From Methylobacterium oryzae (GTDB lineage: Bacteria > Pseudomonadota > Alphaproteobacteria > Rhizobiales > Beijerinckiaceae), in the NCBI RefSeq assembly GCF_021398735.1, contig NZ_CP090349.1, forward strand, positions 502,501 to 566,500: a stretch of 64,000 bases of DNA, in the 5' to 3' direction. A program made the translations under genes and the position numbers. Every line of letters begins with the position of its first letter. Positions within the stretch are counted from its first letter, which is position 1. This document shows, piece after piece, positions 9,846 through 18,631 of this stretch. A model generated the notes under the pieces. It saw nothing but the letters and a program-made list of their open reading frames with translations, was not told the DNA's origin and searched no databases.

Positions 9846-11000
9846 ATGCTGGCGATGAACTACCGCGGACCGTACCGCGTGCGCGTCGATCGCAAGCCGA
9901 TCCCGGTGTGCGAGCATGTTGAGGATGCGGTCATCCGAGTTACGCGGACCTGCGTCTGCGGATCTGATCTTCACCTGTACCATGGAATGGTGCCGGATAC
10001 GCGCGTCGGCATGACGTTCGGCCACGAATTCACGGGCGTTGTTGAGGAGGTCGGCTCCGGCGTGCGCAATCTCGCCGTCGGCGACCACGTGCTGGTCCCG
10101 TTCAACATCGCCTGCGGCCGCTGTCACTTCTGCAAGCAGGGGCTGTTCGGGAACTGCCACGAGGCGAACGCGCAGGCGACCGCGGTCGGCGGCATCTACG
10201 GATACTCGCACACCGCCGGCGGCTACGACGGCGGCCAGGCCGAGTACGTGCGGGTGCCCTACGCCGATGTCGGCCCCTGCAAGATCCCCGAGACGATGGA
10301 CCTCGACGACGCGGTGCTGCTCACCGACGTCGTGCCGACCGGCTATCAGGCGGCCGAGATGGGCGGGATCCAGCGCGGCGACACCGTCGTGGTCTTCGGC
10401 GCCGGACCGGTCGGCATCATGGCGGCGCGCTGCGCGTGGCTGTTCGGGGCCGGGCGGGTGATCGTCATCGACCACGTCGAGTACCGGCTCGACTTCGCGC
10501 GGCGGTACTGTCCCGCCGAGGTCTACAATTTCCGCTCGATCGGGGATCCCGTGGTCTTCCTGAAGAAGACCACCGACTCCCTCGGGGCCGACGTCTGCAT
10601 CGACGCGGTCGGCGGCGACGCGGCGGGGAGCGCCCTGCACACCCTGATGGGGACCAAGCTGAAGCTCGAGGGCGGCTCGGCGGTGGCGCTCCACTGGGCG
10701 ATCAACTCGGTCAAGAAGGGCGGGATCGTCTCGATCGTCGGGGTCTACGGGCCGACCGGCAACCTGATCCCGATCGGCAACGTCCTGAACAAGGGCATCA
10801 CCATCCGGGCCAACCAGGCCTCGGTGAAGCGCCTGCTGCCGAAGCTGATCGCCCATATCGAGGCGGGCCGCCTGAACCCCAAGGAACTGATCACCCACAA
10901 GGTGCCCCTCGAGGAGGCCGCGGATGCCTACCACCTCTTCTCGGCCAAGCTCGACGGCTGCATCAAGCCGGTCCTGGTCCCCCCGACGGCACGCGCGTGA
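9846..11000 (+). CDS. Zinc-dependent alcohol dehydrogenase (MDR family)
   Basis: 384 residues from ATG 9846 with GAGGGAG upstream. The catalytic zinc ligands are in CVCGSDLH and GHEFTG; the structural zinc Cys cluster is in CGRCHFCKQGLFGNC; the nucleotide fold carries VVFGAGPVGIMAAR. The overall pattern, with the YGYSHTAGG..GGQAEYVRVP insertion, resembles the dehydrogenases related to glutathione-independent formaldehyde dehydrogenase, but the substrate cannot be fixed. It is followed after 10 bases by a small conserved-looking gene with its own strong ribosome site, so the two are probably co-transcribed. Confidence 0.9.
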   Translation: MLAMNYRGPYRVRVDRKPIPVCEHVEDAVIRVTRTCVCGSDLHLYHGMVPDTRVGMTFGHEFTGVVEEVGSGVRNLAVGDHVLVPFNIACGRCHFCKQGLFGNCHEANAQATAVGGIYGYSHTAGGYDGGQAEYVRVPYADVGPCKIPETMDLDDAVLLTDVVPTGYQAAEMGGIQRGDTVVVFGAGPVGIMAARCAWLFGAGRVIVIDHVEYRLDFARRYCPAEVYNFRSIGDPVVFLKKTTDSLGADVCIDAVGGDAAGSALHTLMGTKLKLEGGSAVALHWAINSVKKGGIVSIVGVYGPTGNLIPIGNVLNKGITIRANQASVKRLLPKLIAHIEAGRLNPKELITHKVPLEEAADAYHLFSAKLDGCIKPVLVPPTARA

Positions 11001-11010
11001 GGAGGGGGCG

Positions 11011-11505
11011 ATGAGAAACCGTCCGATCGATCCGTCGACGGTCCCGGGCTGGGGCGTCGACGCGGATCCGCAGAACGATCCGACCTACCCGATGCGCGAC
11101 ATCGCGCGCGACGACAGCCGGGGCATGAACTGGACGCGGCCGCCGCAGCAGCGGGCGCGCGTCGAGGTCCTCACCTCGATCGAGTACAACGCCCGGCCGG
11201 CGGTCGTCGGCACGTCGACCCCGCCGCGCGGCGTGAGCGGCGTCATCCGCCGGCAGGCGTTCCGCTACAGCGAGTCCCAGTGGGCGCACTGGCTGATGCT
11301 GATGGCCGCCGACCGGGTGAACGTGGTCGAGGGCGTGGTCGACGACCTCGCGCGGGGCCGCGTCCCCAACGTCCCGGCCGAGATGGGCGCCCGGGCCGAG
11401 CTGGCCCACAACCGGTCCGGGCTGGCGGCGAAGCTCGCGCTGACCGGCGCGGCGATCGGGCTCGGGATCCTGGTCTCGCGCCTGGCCCGGGCGCAGCGGC
11501 GCTAG
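11011..11505 (+). CDS. Hypothetical protein with C-terminal membrane helix
   Basis: 164 residues from ATG 11011 after GGAGGGGG. The N-terminal half is polar and Pro/Asp/Arg-rich (DPTYPMRDIARDD, RPPQQRAR). The C-terminus has one hydrophobic helix (LALTGAAIGLGILVSRLA) ending in a basic tail. I do not recognise a named domain. Its tight spacing behind the alcohol dehydrogenase suggests co-expression. It is probably a membrane-anchored cytoplasmic protein. Confidence 0.75.
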   Translation: MRNRPIDPSTVPGWGVDADPQNDPTYPMRDIARDDSRGMNWTRPPQQRARVEVLTSIEYNARPAVVGTSTPPRGVSGVIRRQAFRYSESQWAHWLMLMAADRVNVVEGVVDDLARGRVPNVPAEMGARAELAHNRSGLAAKLALTGAAIGLGILVSRLARAQRR

Positions 11506-11615
11506 GGCCGCCCCCGGACGACGGCGCGGGGAACGGCTTTCGCGGCGGGTCCTCCCTCGGCTAGGACAGCGGGGCGCGCAGCCCTCCGGGTGCCTGCGGC
11601 GAGCCCGGGGGGACC

Positions 11616-12770
11616 ATGGCGGCCAAGGATGAAGCGACGTGGCGGGTCGGCGTCCTGTTCTCCCGCAGCGGGGTGAGCGGCATCACCGAGACCGAGCACT
11701 TCCTCGGCACCGCCCTGGCGATCGAGGAGATCAACCGGGCGGGCGGCGTGCTCGGGCGCCCGATCGAGCCCGTCTGCTACGACCCCGCCGGCGACAACGA
11801 CGCCTACCGCACCCTGGCCCGGCGGATGCTCGCCGAGGACGGGGTCGAGGTGGTGTTCGGCTGCTCGCTCTCGGCGAGCCGGAAGTCGGTCATGTCCACC
11901 GTGGAGCGGCACAACGGCCTGCTCTGGTACCCGTCGATCTACGAGGGCTTCGAGTACTCGGAGAACATCATCTACACCGGCGCGACCCTCAACCAGAACG
12001 TCTTCGCCCTGGCCGACTACCTGATGCAGGAGCACGGGCCGCGGATCTTCCTGATCGGCTCCGACTACATCTACCCGCGGGAATCGAACCGGGTCATGCG
12101 CGACCTGATCGAGGCGAAGGGCGGGACCATCGTGGGCGAGCTGTACGCGGCCCTCGACGCGGACGACGCGGCCCACGCCGCCATGATCGCGGCGATCCGC
12201 GACGCCGCTCCGGACGCGGTCTTCTCCACGGTGGTGGGGCGCGGCGCCGAGCGGCTCTACCGCGCCTACGCCGCGTCCGGCATCGACCGCGCCCGCTGCC
12301 CGATCGCCAGCCTCACCCTGGCGGAGGGCCAGATCCGCGCGATCGGCCCCGAGCACTGCACCGGCCACGTCCTCGCGGCGCCGTATTTCGGCGCGCTGCC
12401 CGGCGAGGAGAACCGGCGCTTCGTCGCCGCCTTCCAGGCCCGGTTCGGGCCTGAGCGCCCCACCAGCATGTGGTCGGAGACCGCCTACGCGCAGGTCCAC
12501 CTCTTCGCCCGGGCGCTCGCGGAGGCCGGCACCCTCGACGCCGAGCGCCTCGGCGCGGCGGCCCTGCGGCAGCGCCTCGCGGCGCCGGAGGGCGAACTCG
12601 CCTTCGACGGCGAGACGCGCCACATCTGGCTCACCCCCGGCATCGGGGTCGCCCGCGCGGACGGGCAGTTCGACGTCGTCTGGCGGGCGCGGCGGCCGGT
12701 GCGGCCCGACCCGTACCTCGCGTGGTCCCGGTTCGAGACGAACTGGCTGGAGGAGGGGCTCGCCGCGTGA
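11616..12770 (+). CDS. amiC: AmiC-like cytoplasmic amide sensor, negative regulator of AmiR
   Basis: 384 residues, essentially the length of Pseudomonas AmiC. It has a periplasmic-binding type I fold (RVGVLFSRSGVSGITE, VSTVERHNGLLWYPSIYEGF) but no signal peptide, as expected for the cytosolic ligand sensor that sequesters AmiR until an amide is bound. It ends in a GTGA overlap with the next gene, so the two are translationally coupled as in Pseudomonas amiCR. It heads a long amide-uptake locus. The inducer is not predictable. Confidence 0.88.
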   Translation: MAAKDEATWRVGVLFSRSGVSGITETEHFLGTALAIEEINRAGGVLGRPIEPVCYDPAGDNDAYRTLARRMLAEDGVEVVFGCSLSASRKSVMSTVERHNGLLWYPSIYEGFEYSENIIYTGATLNQNVFALADYLMQEHGPRIFLIGSDYIYPRESNRVMRDLIEAKGGTIVGELYAALDADDAAHAAMIAAIRDAAPDAVFSTVVGRGAERLYRAYAASGIDRARCPIASLTLAEGQIRAIGPEHCTGHVLAAPYFGALPGEENRRFVAAFQARFGPERPTSMWSETAYAQVHLFARALAEAGTLDAERLGAAALRQRLAAPEGELAFDGETRHIWLTPGIGVARADGQFDVVWRARRPVRPDPYLAWSRFETNWLEEGLAA

Positions 12771-13393
12771 CCGCCCCCGCCCGCAAGATCCTGGACGACC
12801 TGCGGCGCGCCCGCGCCCTCGTCATCCATCCCCGGGACGAGGAGGCCGCCGCTTTGCTGGAGCAGCTCCGCCGCCTCGGCTGCGCGGTCTCCCTGGCGTG
12901 GCCGCCGCCCGCCGCCCTGCCGGCCGACATCGACACGCTGTTCATCCAGCTCGACGACGCCCAGGTGATGCACCTGCTGCCGTCGATCGAGGCGATCGAG
13001 CCGGCGGTCATCGCCATCGTGGCCTACGAGAGCCCGACCTCGCTGAAGGCGATCGCGGACGTCAACGCCCACGGCGTGCTCAACAAGCCGCTCCACCCGC
13101 GGGGCGTGCTCACCCAGTTCGCCCTGGCCCGCTACCGGCGCGGTTACGAGGGCCGGCTCACCAGCAAGATCAACCGGCTGGAGGAGACCATGAAGGGCCG
13201 CCGCACCGTCGAGAAGGCGGTCCGGCTGCTCGTGGACCTGAACCGGATCGACGAGGACGCCGCCTACAAGATGCTCCGGGACCGGGCCACCGCCGCCCGT
13301 GTGCCGATGGCGAGCGTGGCCGAGAGCGTGGTCTCCGCCCACGAGGCGATGAGCGGACTCGGCCTGCGCATCGCGTTGGCGGAAAAGACTTGA
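12767..13393 (+). CDS. amiR: AmiR-like ANTAR-domain RNA-binding antiterminator
   Basis: 208 residues from a GTG that overlaps the amiC stop. The N-terminal pseudo-receiver domain (about 1-125) lacks the usual phospho-acceptor context. A coiled coil and C-terminal three-helix ANTAR domain follow (RLEETMKGRRTVEKAVRLL, AYKMLRDRATAARVPMASVA). AmiR prevents termination by binding paired hairpins in leader RNA. A matching pair of hairpins and a terminator lie immediately downstream, before the nitrilase gene. Control by AmiC is inferred from gene coupling. Confidence 0.9.
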   Translation: MTAPARKILDDLRRARALVIHPRDEEAAALLEQLRRLGCAVSLAWPPPAALPADIDTLFIQLDDAQVMHLLPSIEAIEPAVIAIVAYESPTSLKAIADVNAHGVLNKPLHPRGVLTQFALARYRRGYEGRLTSKINRLEETMKGRRTVEKAVRLLVDLNRIDEDAAYKMLRDRATAARVPMASVAESVVSAHEAMSGLGLRIALAEKT

Positions 13394-13457
13394 TCGCAGC
13401 AGCCTGCCGCATTTATGGTCTTGCGGTCTGTTTCGGGGTGCGTATCGTAGTCTAACC

Positions 13458-13488
13458 GGGCAAGGTTGCCCCGCAGCAGCAGTGCTGC
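13458..13488 (+). promoter_or_regulatory. Candidate ANTAR antitermination element (two hexaloop hairpins)
   Basis: Hairpin P1 is GGGC-AAGGTT-GCCC (13458-13471), with a hexaloop that has A at position 1 and G at position 4, the known ANTAR loop signature. One base later, hairpin P2 is GCAGC-AGCAGT-GCTGC (13473-13488), a perfect five-pair stem with a six-base loop that has A1 but A instead of G at position 4. It lies between amiR and a terminator in the leader of the amidase gene, which is where an AmiR target should be. Confidence 0.72.
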
Positions 13489-13505
13489 ACGACATCACGG
13501 CTTTG

Positions 13506-13552
13506 AAGCCTCTGGTTCGCGGATGATCTGTCTCCGCGCCCAGGGGCTTTTT
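13506..13552 (+). terminator. Leader terminator (attenuator) before the amidase operon
   Basis: AAGCCTCTGG pairs with CCAGGGGCTT (one G-U), enclosing an inner CGCGGA/TCCGCG stem, and is followed by TTTTT. It ends 17 bases before the ATG of the nitrilase-family amidase. The segment GGCT-TTGA-AGCC at 13499-13510 could form an alternative hairpin that uses the 5' base of this stem, consistent with an attenuator that AmiR would disrupt. Confidence 0.8.
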
Positions 13553-13568
13553 GCGTTTCGGAGCTCTC

Positions 13569-14414
13569 ATGGTCCAGGCGAACGATCCCGCGCGCCCGCC
13601 GATACGGGTGTCGTGCATCCAGTTCGAGCCGGAATTCGGCGCGGTCGACGCGAACATGGCGCGCGCGTCGGACCTCGTCCGCGCGGCCGCCGCCGAGGGC
13701 GGCCGGCTGATCGTGCTGCCGGAACTCGCGAGCACCGGCTACGTGTTCGAATCCGCCGCGGAGGCCGCCGCGCTGGCCGAGCCGGTGCCGGACGGCCCGA
13801 CCACCCGCGCCTGGGCGGCGCTCGCCGCGGAGCTCGGCGTGCACATCGTGGCGGGCATCGCCGAGTCCGCCGGCGAGACCCTCTACAACGCCGCCGTGAT
13901 CGTCGGGCCGGAGGGCTACATCGGCACCTACCGTAAGGCGCATCTCTGGGATCAGGAGAACGTGTTCTTCGCCAGGGGCGATCTCGGCTTCCCGGTCTTC
14001 GACACCGCGCTCGGGAAGGTCGGCGTCGCCATCTGCTACGACGGCTGGTTCCCCGAGACCTTCCGGCAGCTGGCGCTCGCCGGCGCCGAGATCGTCTGCA
14101 TCCCGACCAACTGGGTGCCGATGCCCGACCAGCCCGACGGTGAGGCCGCCATGGCCAACACCCTGCACCGGGCCGCCGCGCACTCGAACGGCATCTTCAT
14201 CGCCTGCGCCGACCGGGTCGGCGTCGAGCGCGGCCAGCCCTTCGAGGGGCAGAGCCTGATCATCGGCCCCAAGGGCTGGCCGCTCGCCGGCCCGGCGAGC
14301 CGCGACCGGACCGAGACCGTCTCGGCGCTGGTCGACCTCGACGCGGCCGGGCGCAAGGACCTCAACGCGTTCAACTCGCTCCTGCGCGACCGCCGCGCCG
14401 ACATCTACGGCTGA
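13569..14414 (+). CDS. Nitrilase-superfamily carbon-nitrogen hydrolase (amidase)
   Basis: 281 residues from ATG 13569 with GGAG five bases upstream. The catalytic triad is visible: Glu52 in VLPELASTG, Lys123 in TYRKAHLW and Cys156 in AICYDGWFPE. It belongs to the amidase/carbamoylase branch of the family and would hydrolyse small amides or N-carbamoyl compounds in the cytosol. It is the first gene after the ANTAR leader and so the likely direct target of AmiR control, as amiE is in Pseudomonas, though from a different position in that family. It is followed by the transporter genes. Confidence 0.9.
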   Translation: MVQANDPARPPIRVSCIQFEPEFGAVDANMARASDLVRAAAAEGGRLIVLPELASTGYVFESAAEAAALAEPVPDGPTTRAWAALAAELGVHIVAGIAESAGETLYNAAVIVGPEGYIGTYRKAHLWDQENVFFARGDLGFPVFDTALGKVGVAICYDGWFPETFRQLALAGAEIVCIPTNWVPMPDQPDGEAAMANTLHRAAAHSNGIFIACADRVGVERGQPFEGQSLIIGPKGWPLAGPASRDRTETVSALVDLDAAGRKDLNAFNSLLRDRRADIYG

Positions 14415-14451
14415 GCCCGCTTCGCACCGTCGTCATCCAAGGAGTTCGTTC

Positions 14452-15618
14452 ATGGTGAAATGGTCCCTCGTCGGCGCCGCCGCGCTCGCCCTCGCCGCCG
14501 CGCAGGCCGCCACGGCCGCGCAGGCCGCCGACGGCAAGCCGATCGTCATCGGCATCCCGATCGGCCTGTCGGGCGCCAACAGCGTCGTCGCCCCCTCGGT
14601 GGTGCAGTCGGCCGAGCTCGCCGTGGAGGAGATCAACGCCAAGGGCGGCGTCCTCGGCCGCAAGCTCGTCCTAGAGGTGGCCGACGACGCCTCGGGGGCG
14701 GCCGGCGCCCAGAAGGCCTTCGACAGCCTGATCTACCAGAAGAAGGTCGACGTCCTGATCTCGATGGAGACGAGCGCGGCCCGCAACGCCGGCCTGCCCG
14801 CCGTCACCAAGGGGAAGGTGCCGTACATCTACACCTCGTTCTACGAGGGCCATTCCTGCAACAAGAACATGTTCGTGGACGCCTGGGTGCCGGAGCAGCA
14901 GGTGCCGCCGGTGGTGGACGCCTTCAAGGCGAAGGGCGCCAAGACCTACTTCCTGATCGGCAGCGACTACGCCTTCGGCCGCGGCATGCTGGGCTTCGCC
15001 AAGAGCTACGTCGAGAAGACCGGCGGCAAGGTGGTCGGCGAGGAGTACCTGCCGATGGACGGCAGCGACTGGACGGCGATCATCTCCAAGCTGAAGGAGG
15101 CCAAGCCCGACGCGCTGATCACCTCGACGGCGGGCGGCGCGCCGAACGTGACGCTGACCAAGCAGCTGCGCGGCGCGGGCGTGTCGCTGCCCTTCGCCAA
15201 CCTCGCGCTGGACGAGGGCACCGCCAAGAGCATGGGCGCGGACGCTGAGGGCGTCTACCTCTCGGCCTCCTACGTCACCGGGATCGACAGCCCGGAGAAC
15301 AAGGCGTTCCTGGCGGCGATGCAGAAGAAGTTCGGCGCGGAGCTGCGCACGCCGAACGACCTCTCGGTGCCGGAATACGAGGCGATCTACCTCTACAAGG
15401 CCGCCGTCGAGAAGGCGGGCGGGACCGAGACCGCCAAGGTGCTGGAGGCGCTCCCGACCGTGAGCTTCACCGGGCCGCGGGGCACGATCACCATGAGCAA
15501 GCAGCACCACGCGCCGCTGACCATGTATCTCGGCCAGATCCAGAAGGACGGCACCGTGAAGGTCGCCGGCACCTTCAAGGACGTCGATCCCGGCGAGCAG
15601 TGCCCGAAGCTGCAGTGA
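14452..15618 (+). CDS. Liv/Urt-type ABC transporter substrate-binding protein
   Basis: 388 residues with a clear signal peptide (LALAAAQAATAAQAAD, cut after AQA). The mature type I binding fold is typical of branched-chain amino acid, urea and amide binding proteins (GIPIGLSGANSVV, EEINAKGGVLGRK, YFLIGSDYAFGRGM). It has a strong ribosome site, AAGGAG. It is related to AmiC in fold but exported, so the locus has a cytosolic sensor and a periplasmic capture protein of the same superfamily. The ligand is probably an amide or urea-like compound, inferred from context. Confidence 0.9.
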   Translation: MVKWSLVGAAALALAAAQAATAAQAADGKPIVIGIPIGLSGANSVVAPSVVQSAELAVEEINAKGGVLGRKLVLEVADDASGAAGAQKAFDSLIYQKKVDVLISMETSAARNAGLPAVTKGKVPYIYTSFYEGHSCNKNMFVDAWVPEQQVPPVVDAFKAKGAKTYFLIGSDYAFGRGMLGFAKSYVEKTGGKVVGEEYLPMDGSDWTAIISKLKEAKPDALITSTAGGAPNVTLTKQLRGAGVSLPFANLALDEGTAKSMGADAEGVYLSASYVTGIDSPENKAFLAAMQKKFGAELRTPNDLSVPEYEAIYLYKAAVEKAGGTETAKVLEALPTVSFTGPRGTITMSKQHHAPLTMYLGQIQKDGTVKVAGTFKDVDPGEQCPKLQ

Positions 15619-15975
15619 GGGGCGGGGCACGAGGCCTCGCCCGGGCGGGCGACGATATCCACCCGTCTCGCGCCGACGTCGATGACGGAGCGCCACGTGC
15701 CCCCGCTCCCGTGCGGGAGAGGGTTGGGGTGAGGGATTAGACGCTCCAGGATCGAGTGCGCCGTCGTCGCGCTGTCTCGGACGAGACTTCTCCGGAGAGG
15801 TCACACCCCTCACCCTGTCCCTCTCCCGCACGGGAGAGGGGACCCGCGCCCGGTCCGGAAGCCGCGGTGCCGTGGTCGATACGTGACTCGGCAAGCCCGC
15901 AGAGGGGGAGGGGACCGTCGTCACCCGCCAAATCCCTCCCTCAGCCCGCGACGACACGCGCACCCGGAATCCCCG
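15619..15975. other. Intergenic region within the transporter operon
   Basis: About 360 bases with no supportable gene. Most of it is an interrupted inverted repeat listed separately, plus pyrimidine- and purine-rich tracts. No promoter or T-run terminator was recognised. The next gene starts at its right edge without a strong ribosome site. Confidence 0.6.
15705..15838. repeat. Interrupted inverted repeat (GTGCGGGAGAGGG type)
   Basis: The left arm 15705-15735 reads through GTGCGGGAGAGGG and GGGGTGAGGG. The right arm 15807-15838 is the reverse complement with few mismatches (CCTCACCC..CCCTCTCCCGCAC). About 70 bases lie between. Such CTCTCCCGCACGGGAGAGG elements are common between genes in alphaproteobacteria. 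It could form a long hairpin inside the operon and reduce downstream expression relative to the binding protein. Confidence 0.8.
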
Positions 15976-16809
15976 ATGCTGCTCACCCTCGACATCCTGA
16001 CCACGGCGGCGATCCTGTTCATCGTCGCGATCGGCCTCCTGGCGATCTTCGGCGTGCTCAAGATCATCAACTTCGCCCACGGGGCGTGGCTGACGGTCGG
16101 CGCCTACTGCGCGGTGGTGACCGCCAGGCTCGGGCTCAATCCGTGGCTCGCCCTGCCGCTCGCCTTCGTCGTCGGCGCGGCGCTCGGCGGGCTCGCCGAG
16201 CACTTCATCATCCGCCCGCTCTACCGGCGGCCGCTGGACGCGATTCTCGCCACCTGGGGGCTCGGCATCGTGGTCGGGCAGCTCATCACCCTGGCCTTCG
16301 GCCGGGACGTCCAGCTCACCCCGAACCTCTACGCCGGCACCGTCGCGTTCCTCGGCGTCGACTACTCGGCCTACCGCCTCGTGGCGCTCGGCATCGCGCT
16401 GGCGATCGGCACGCTGTTCGCGCTCACCATCGAGCGGACACGGCTCGGCCTCTCGGCCCGGGCGGTGATCATGAACGAGACCCTGGCGCGCAGCCTCGGC
16501 ATCGACACGGGCCGGGTGCGCCTCGTCGTGTTCATGCTCGGCGCCGGCTTCGCGGGCCTCGCCGGCGTCCTGCTCACGCCGCTCACCAGCGTCGATCCGA
16601 ACATGGGCGTCTCCTGGCTGATCGGCGCCTTCATGCTGGTGATGGTCGCCGACGCCTCGTACCTGGCGCTCGCGGCGGCCTGCCTGGTCTTCGGGGCCGC
16701 GCAGGTCCTGATCAGCACCTTCGTGAGCCCGATCCTGGGCAGCATCGCCGTCGCGGTGCTCGCCGCCCTCGTGCTGCGGATCAGCCCGAAAGGTTTCTCC
16801 CGTGCTTGA
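15976..16809 (+). CDS. Liv-type ABC transporter inner-membrane permease (LivH family)
   Basis: 277 residues, about eight membrane segments. It has the LivH/UrtB signature FGVLKIINFAHGAWLTVGAY and the second conserved region SLGIDTGRVRLVVFMLGAGFAGLAG. It forms the membrane pore together with the permease half of the next gene. Its last eight bases overlap the GTG start of that gene. The start ATG was chosen because the open frame further upstream is repeat sequence without family similarity. Confidence 0.92.
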   Translation: MLLTLDILTTAAILFIVAIGLLAIFGVLKIINFAHGAWLTVGAYCAVVTARLGLNPWLALPLAFVVGAALGGLAEHFIIRPLYRRPLDAILATWGLGIVVGQLITLAFGRDVQLTPNLYAGTVAFLGVDYSAYRLVALGIALAIGTLFALTIERTRLGLSARAVIMNETLARSLGIDTGRVRLVVFMLGAGFAGLAGVLLTPLTSVDPNMGVSWLIGAFMLVMVADASYLALAAACLVFGAAQVLISTFVSPILGSIAVAVLAALVLRISPKGFSRA

Positions 16810-18631
16810 GACCCTGCCCGTCGCCGAGCGTGCCGCCGCGGCGCCCCGCGGACGCCGCCTGTCCCGCGCCGCGCCCTTCGTGGTCGCGGGCCTGGCGGCG
16901 CTGGCCCTCTGGATCGCGCCGCTCGTCCTCGACACCTTCGCGGTCAACGTCCTGACCCGCTCGATGATCTACGCGGTGCTGGCCGTCACGGTGGACCTGC
17001 TCTGGGGCTTCGCGGGGATCCTGACCTTCGGCCAGGCGGCGTTCTTCGGCATCGGCGCCTACGCCACCGCGATGATCCTCGCCGCCTACGGGGCGACGCC
17101 GCTCGGGATCGCCGCGGCCATCGCGGCGGCGCTCGTCGCGCCGGCCCTGCTCGGCCTCGCGGTCGGCTGGCTGTCCTTCTACCACCGCTCGACCCCGCTC
17201 TACGCCTCGGTGATCTCGCTCGTCGTCCCGATCGTCGTCGTGCAGCTCATCTACGCGGGCGGGGAATGGACCGGCTCCAGCAGCGGCCTCGTCGGCTTCG
17301 ACGTGCTGCCCTTCGAGACCGAGGGCTATTTCCGCCTCGCGGCCCTGTTCCTGATCGCCGTCACGCTGGCGGCCTGGATCCTGGTCCGGGCCGATGCCGG
17401 CCGTGCCCTCGTGGCGCTCCGGGACAACGAGGCGCGCTGCGCCTATCTCGGCCTCAACCCGCGGCGCCTGCAGATCCGGCTCACCGCGTCCCTCGCCGCG
17501 GTGGCGGGGCTCGCGGGCTTCCTGTTCGCCAACGCCTCGGGCGTGGTCGCGCCCGAGAATGCCGGCTTCCTGTTCGGCACCGAGCTGGTCATCTGGGTGG
17601 CGCTCGGCGGCCGCGGCACGCTGCTCGGCCCGGTGCTCGGCACCGTCGCGATCGACTACCTCGCGGCGAATCTCTCGGGCGACCTGCCGTTCCTCTGGCA
17701 GCTCCTCCTGGGCTCGGCCTTCGTGGTCATCATCATCCTGCTGCCGGGCGGCCTCGCCGACCTCGTCGGCCGCCTCTGGCGGGCGCTGCCGGTGGGCCGG
17801 CGGCAGCCGGCGCCGCCGCGCCTCGTCGCGCGGGCGGCCGGGACCGAGGCGGCCGGGCCGGAGGTGACCGGCACCGAGGCGACCGGGACCCCGATCCTCA
17901 AGGTCGAGAACCTCGCTAAGGCCTACGGCGCCCTGACGGTGCTGGAGGGCATCGACCTCGAGATCCGGGCGGGCGAGCTCGTCAGCCTCGTCGGGCCCAA
18001 CGGCGCCGGCAAGACCACGCTGATGCGCTGCCTCAGCGACGGCACCGAGCCGTTCAAGGGCGCGATCGCCGTCGGCGGCACGCCGATCACCGGGCTGACG
18101 CCGAACCGGATCGTCGGCCTCGGCGTCGGGCGCAAGTTCCAGGTGGCGAGCGTGTTCGAGAGCCTGTCGGTGGCCGACTGCCTCCGCCTCGCCCGGGCGT
18201 CCCACGACGGCCTGAGCCCGGTCGGGCGGGCCGAGACGCTGGGCCTGCCGCAGCCCGCCCTCGACGTCCTGCGCATGACCGGCCTCGACCGCCAGCTGAC
18301 GCAGCCGTCGCGCCTCCTGTCCCACGGCCAGAAGCAGGCGCTGGAGCTCGCCATGGTGGTGGCGCTGGAGCCGCGGCTGATCCTGCTCGACGAGCCCACC
18401 GCGGGCCTGACCAAGGCCGAGCGCACCACCATCGGGACCGTCCTCAAGGCGCTCACCGCCGAGGGCCGGATCGCCGCCGTGCTGGTCGAGCACGACCTCG
18501 ATTTCGTGCGCGAGATCTCGTCGCGGATCGTGGTGCTGCACCAGGGCCGGCTGGTCCTGGACGGCACGGTCGAGGACGTCGTGGGCTCCGAACTGGTCCG
18601 GACCATCTACTCGGGAGGCGCCCATGGGTGA
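16802..18631 (+). CDS. Fused Liv-type permease (LivM) and ATPase (LivG)
   Basis: 609 residues from a GTG start overlapping the preceding gene. Residues about 20-335 are a LivM permease (VDLLWGFAGILTFGQAAFFG, about nine helices). A 30-residue Ala/Gly/Thr linker made of near-repeats (TEAAGPEVTGTEATGT) leads to a LivG ATPase at about 365-605: Walker A GPNGAGKTT, signature LSHGQKQALEL, Walker B LILLDEPTAG and switch His in VEHDLDF. Permease-ATPase fusion is a recognised variant of this family. It overlaps the next ATPase gene by eight bases, so production is coupled. Confidence 0.92.
   Translation: MLETLPVAERAAAAPRGRRLSRAAPFVVAGLAALALWIAPLVLDTFAVNVLTRSMIYAVLAVTVDLLWGFAGILTFGQAAFFGIGAYATAMILAAYGATPLGIAAAIAAALVAPALLGLAVGWLSFYHRSTPLYASVISLVVPIVVVQLIYAGGEWTGSSSGLVGFDVLPFETEGYFRLAALFLIAVTLAAWILVRADAGRALVALRDNEARCAYLGLNPRRLQIRLTASLAAVAGLAGFLFANASGVVAPENAGFLFGTELVIWVALGGRGTLLGPVLGTVAIDYLAANLSGDLPFLWQLLLGSAFVVIIILLPGGLADLVGRLWRALPVGRRQPAPPRLVARAAGTEAAGPEVTGTEATGTPILKVENLAKAYGALTVLEGIDLEIRAGELVSLVGPNGAGKTTLMRCLSDGTEPFKGAIAVGGTPITGLTPNRIVGLGVGRKFQVASVFESLSVADCLRLARASHDGLSPVGRAETLGLPQPALDVLRMTGLDRQLTQPSRLLSHGQKQALELAMVVALEPRLILLDEPTAGLTKAERTTIGTVLKALTAEGRIAAVLVEHDLDFVREISSRIVVLHQGRLVLDGTVEDVVGSELVRTIYSGGAHG

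Noticed and set aside
9651..10934. 427-residue minus-strand frame
   Set aside because: It is antisense to the zinc alcohol dehydrogenase, whose zinc and nucleotide motifs are intact.
15705..15838. CRISPR or riboswitch in the transporter operon
   Set aside because: There are only two arms in inverted orientation, of a type common between genes in alphaproteobacteria; no conserved aptamer features were recognised.
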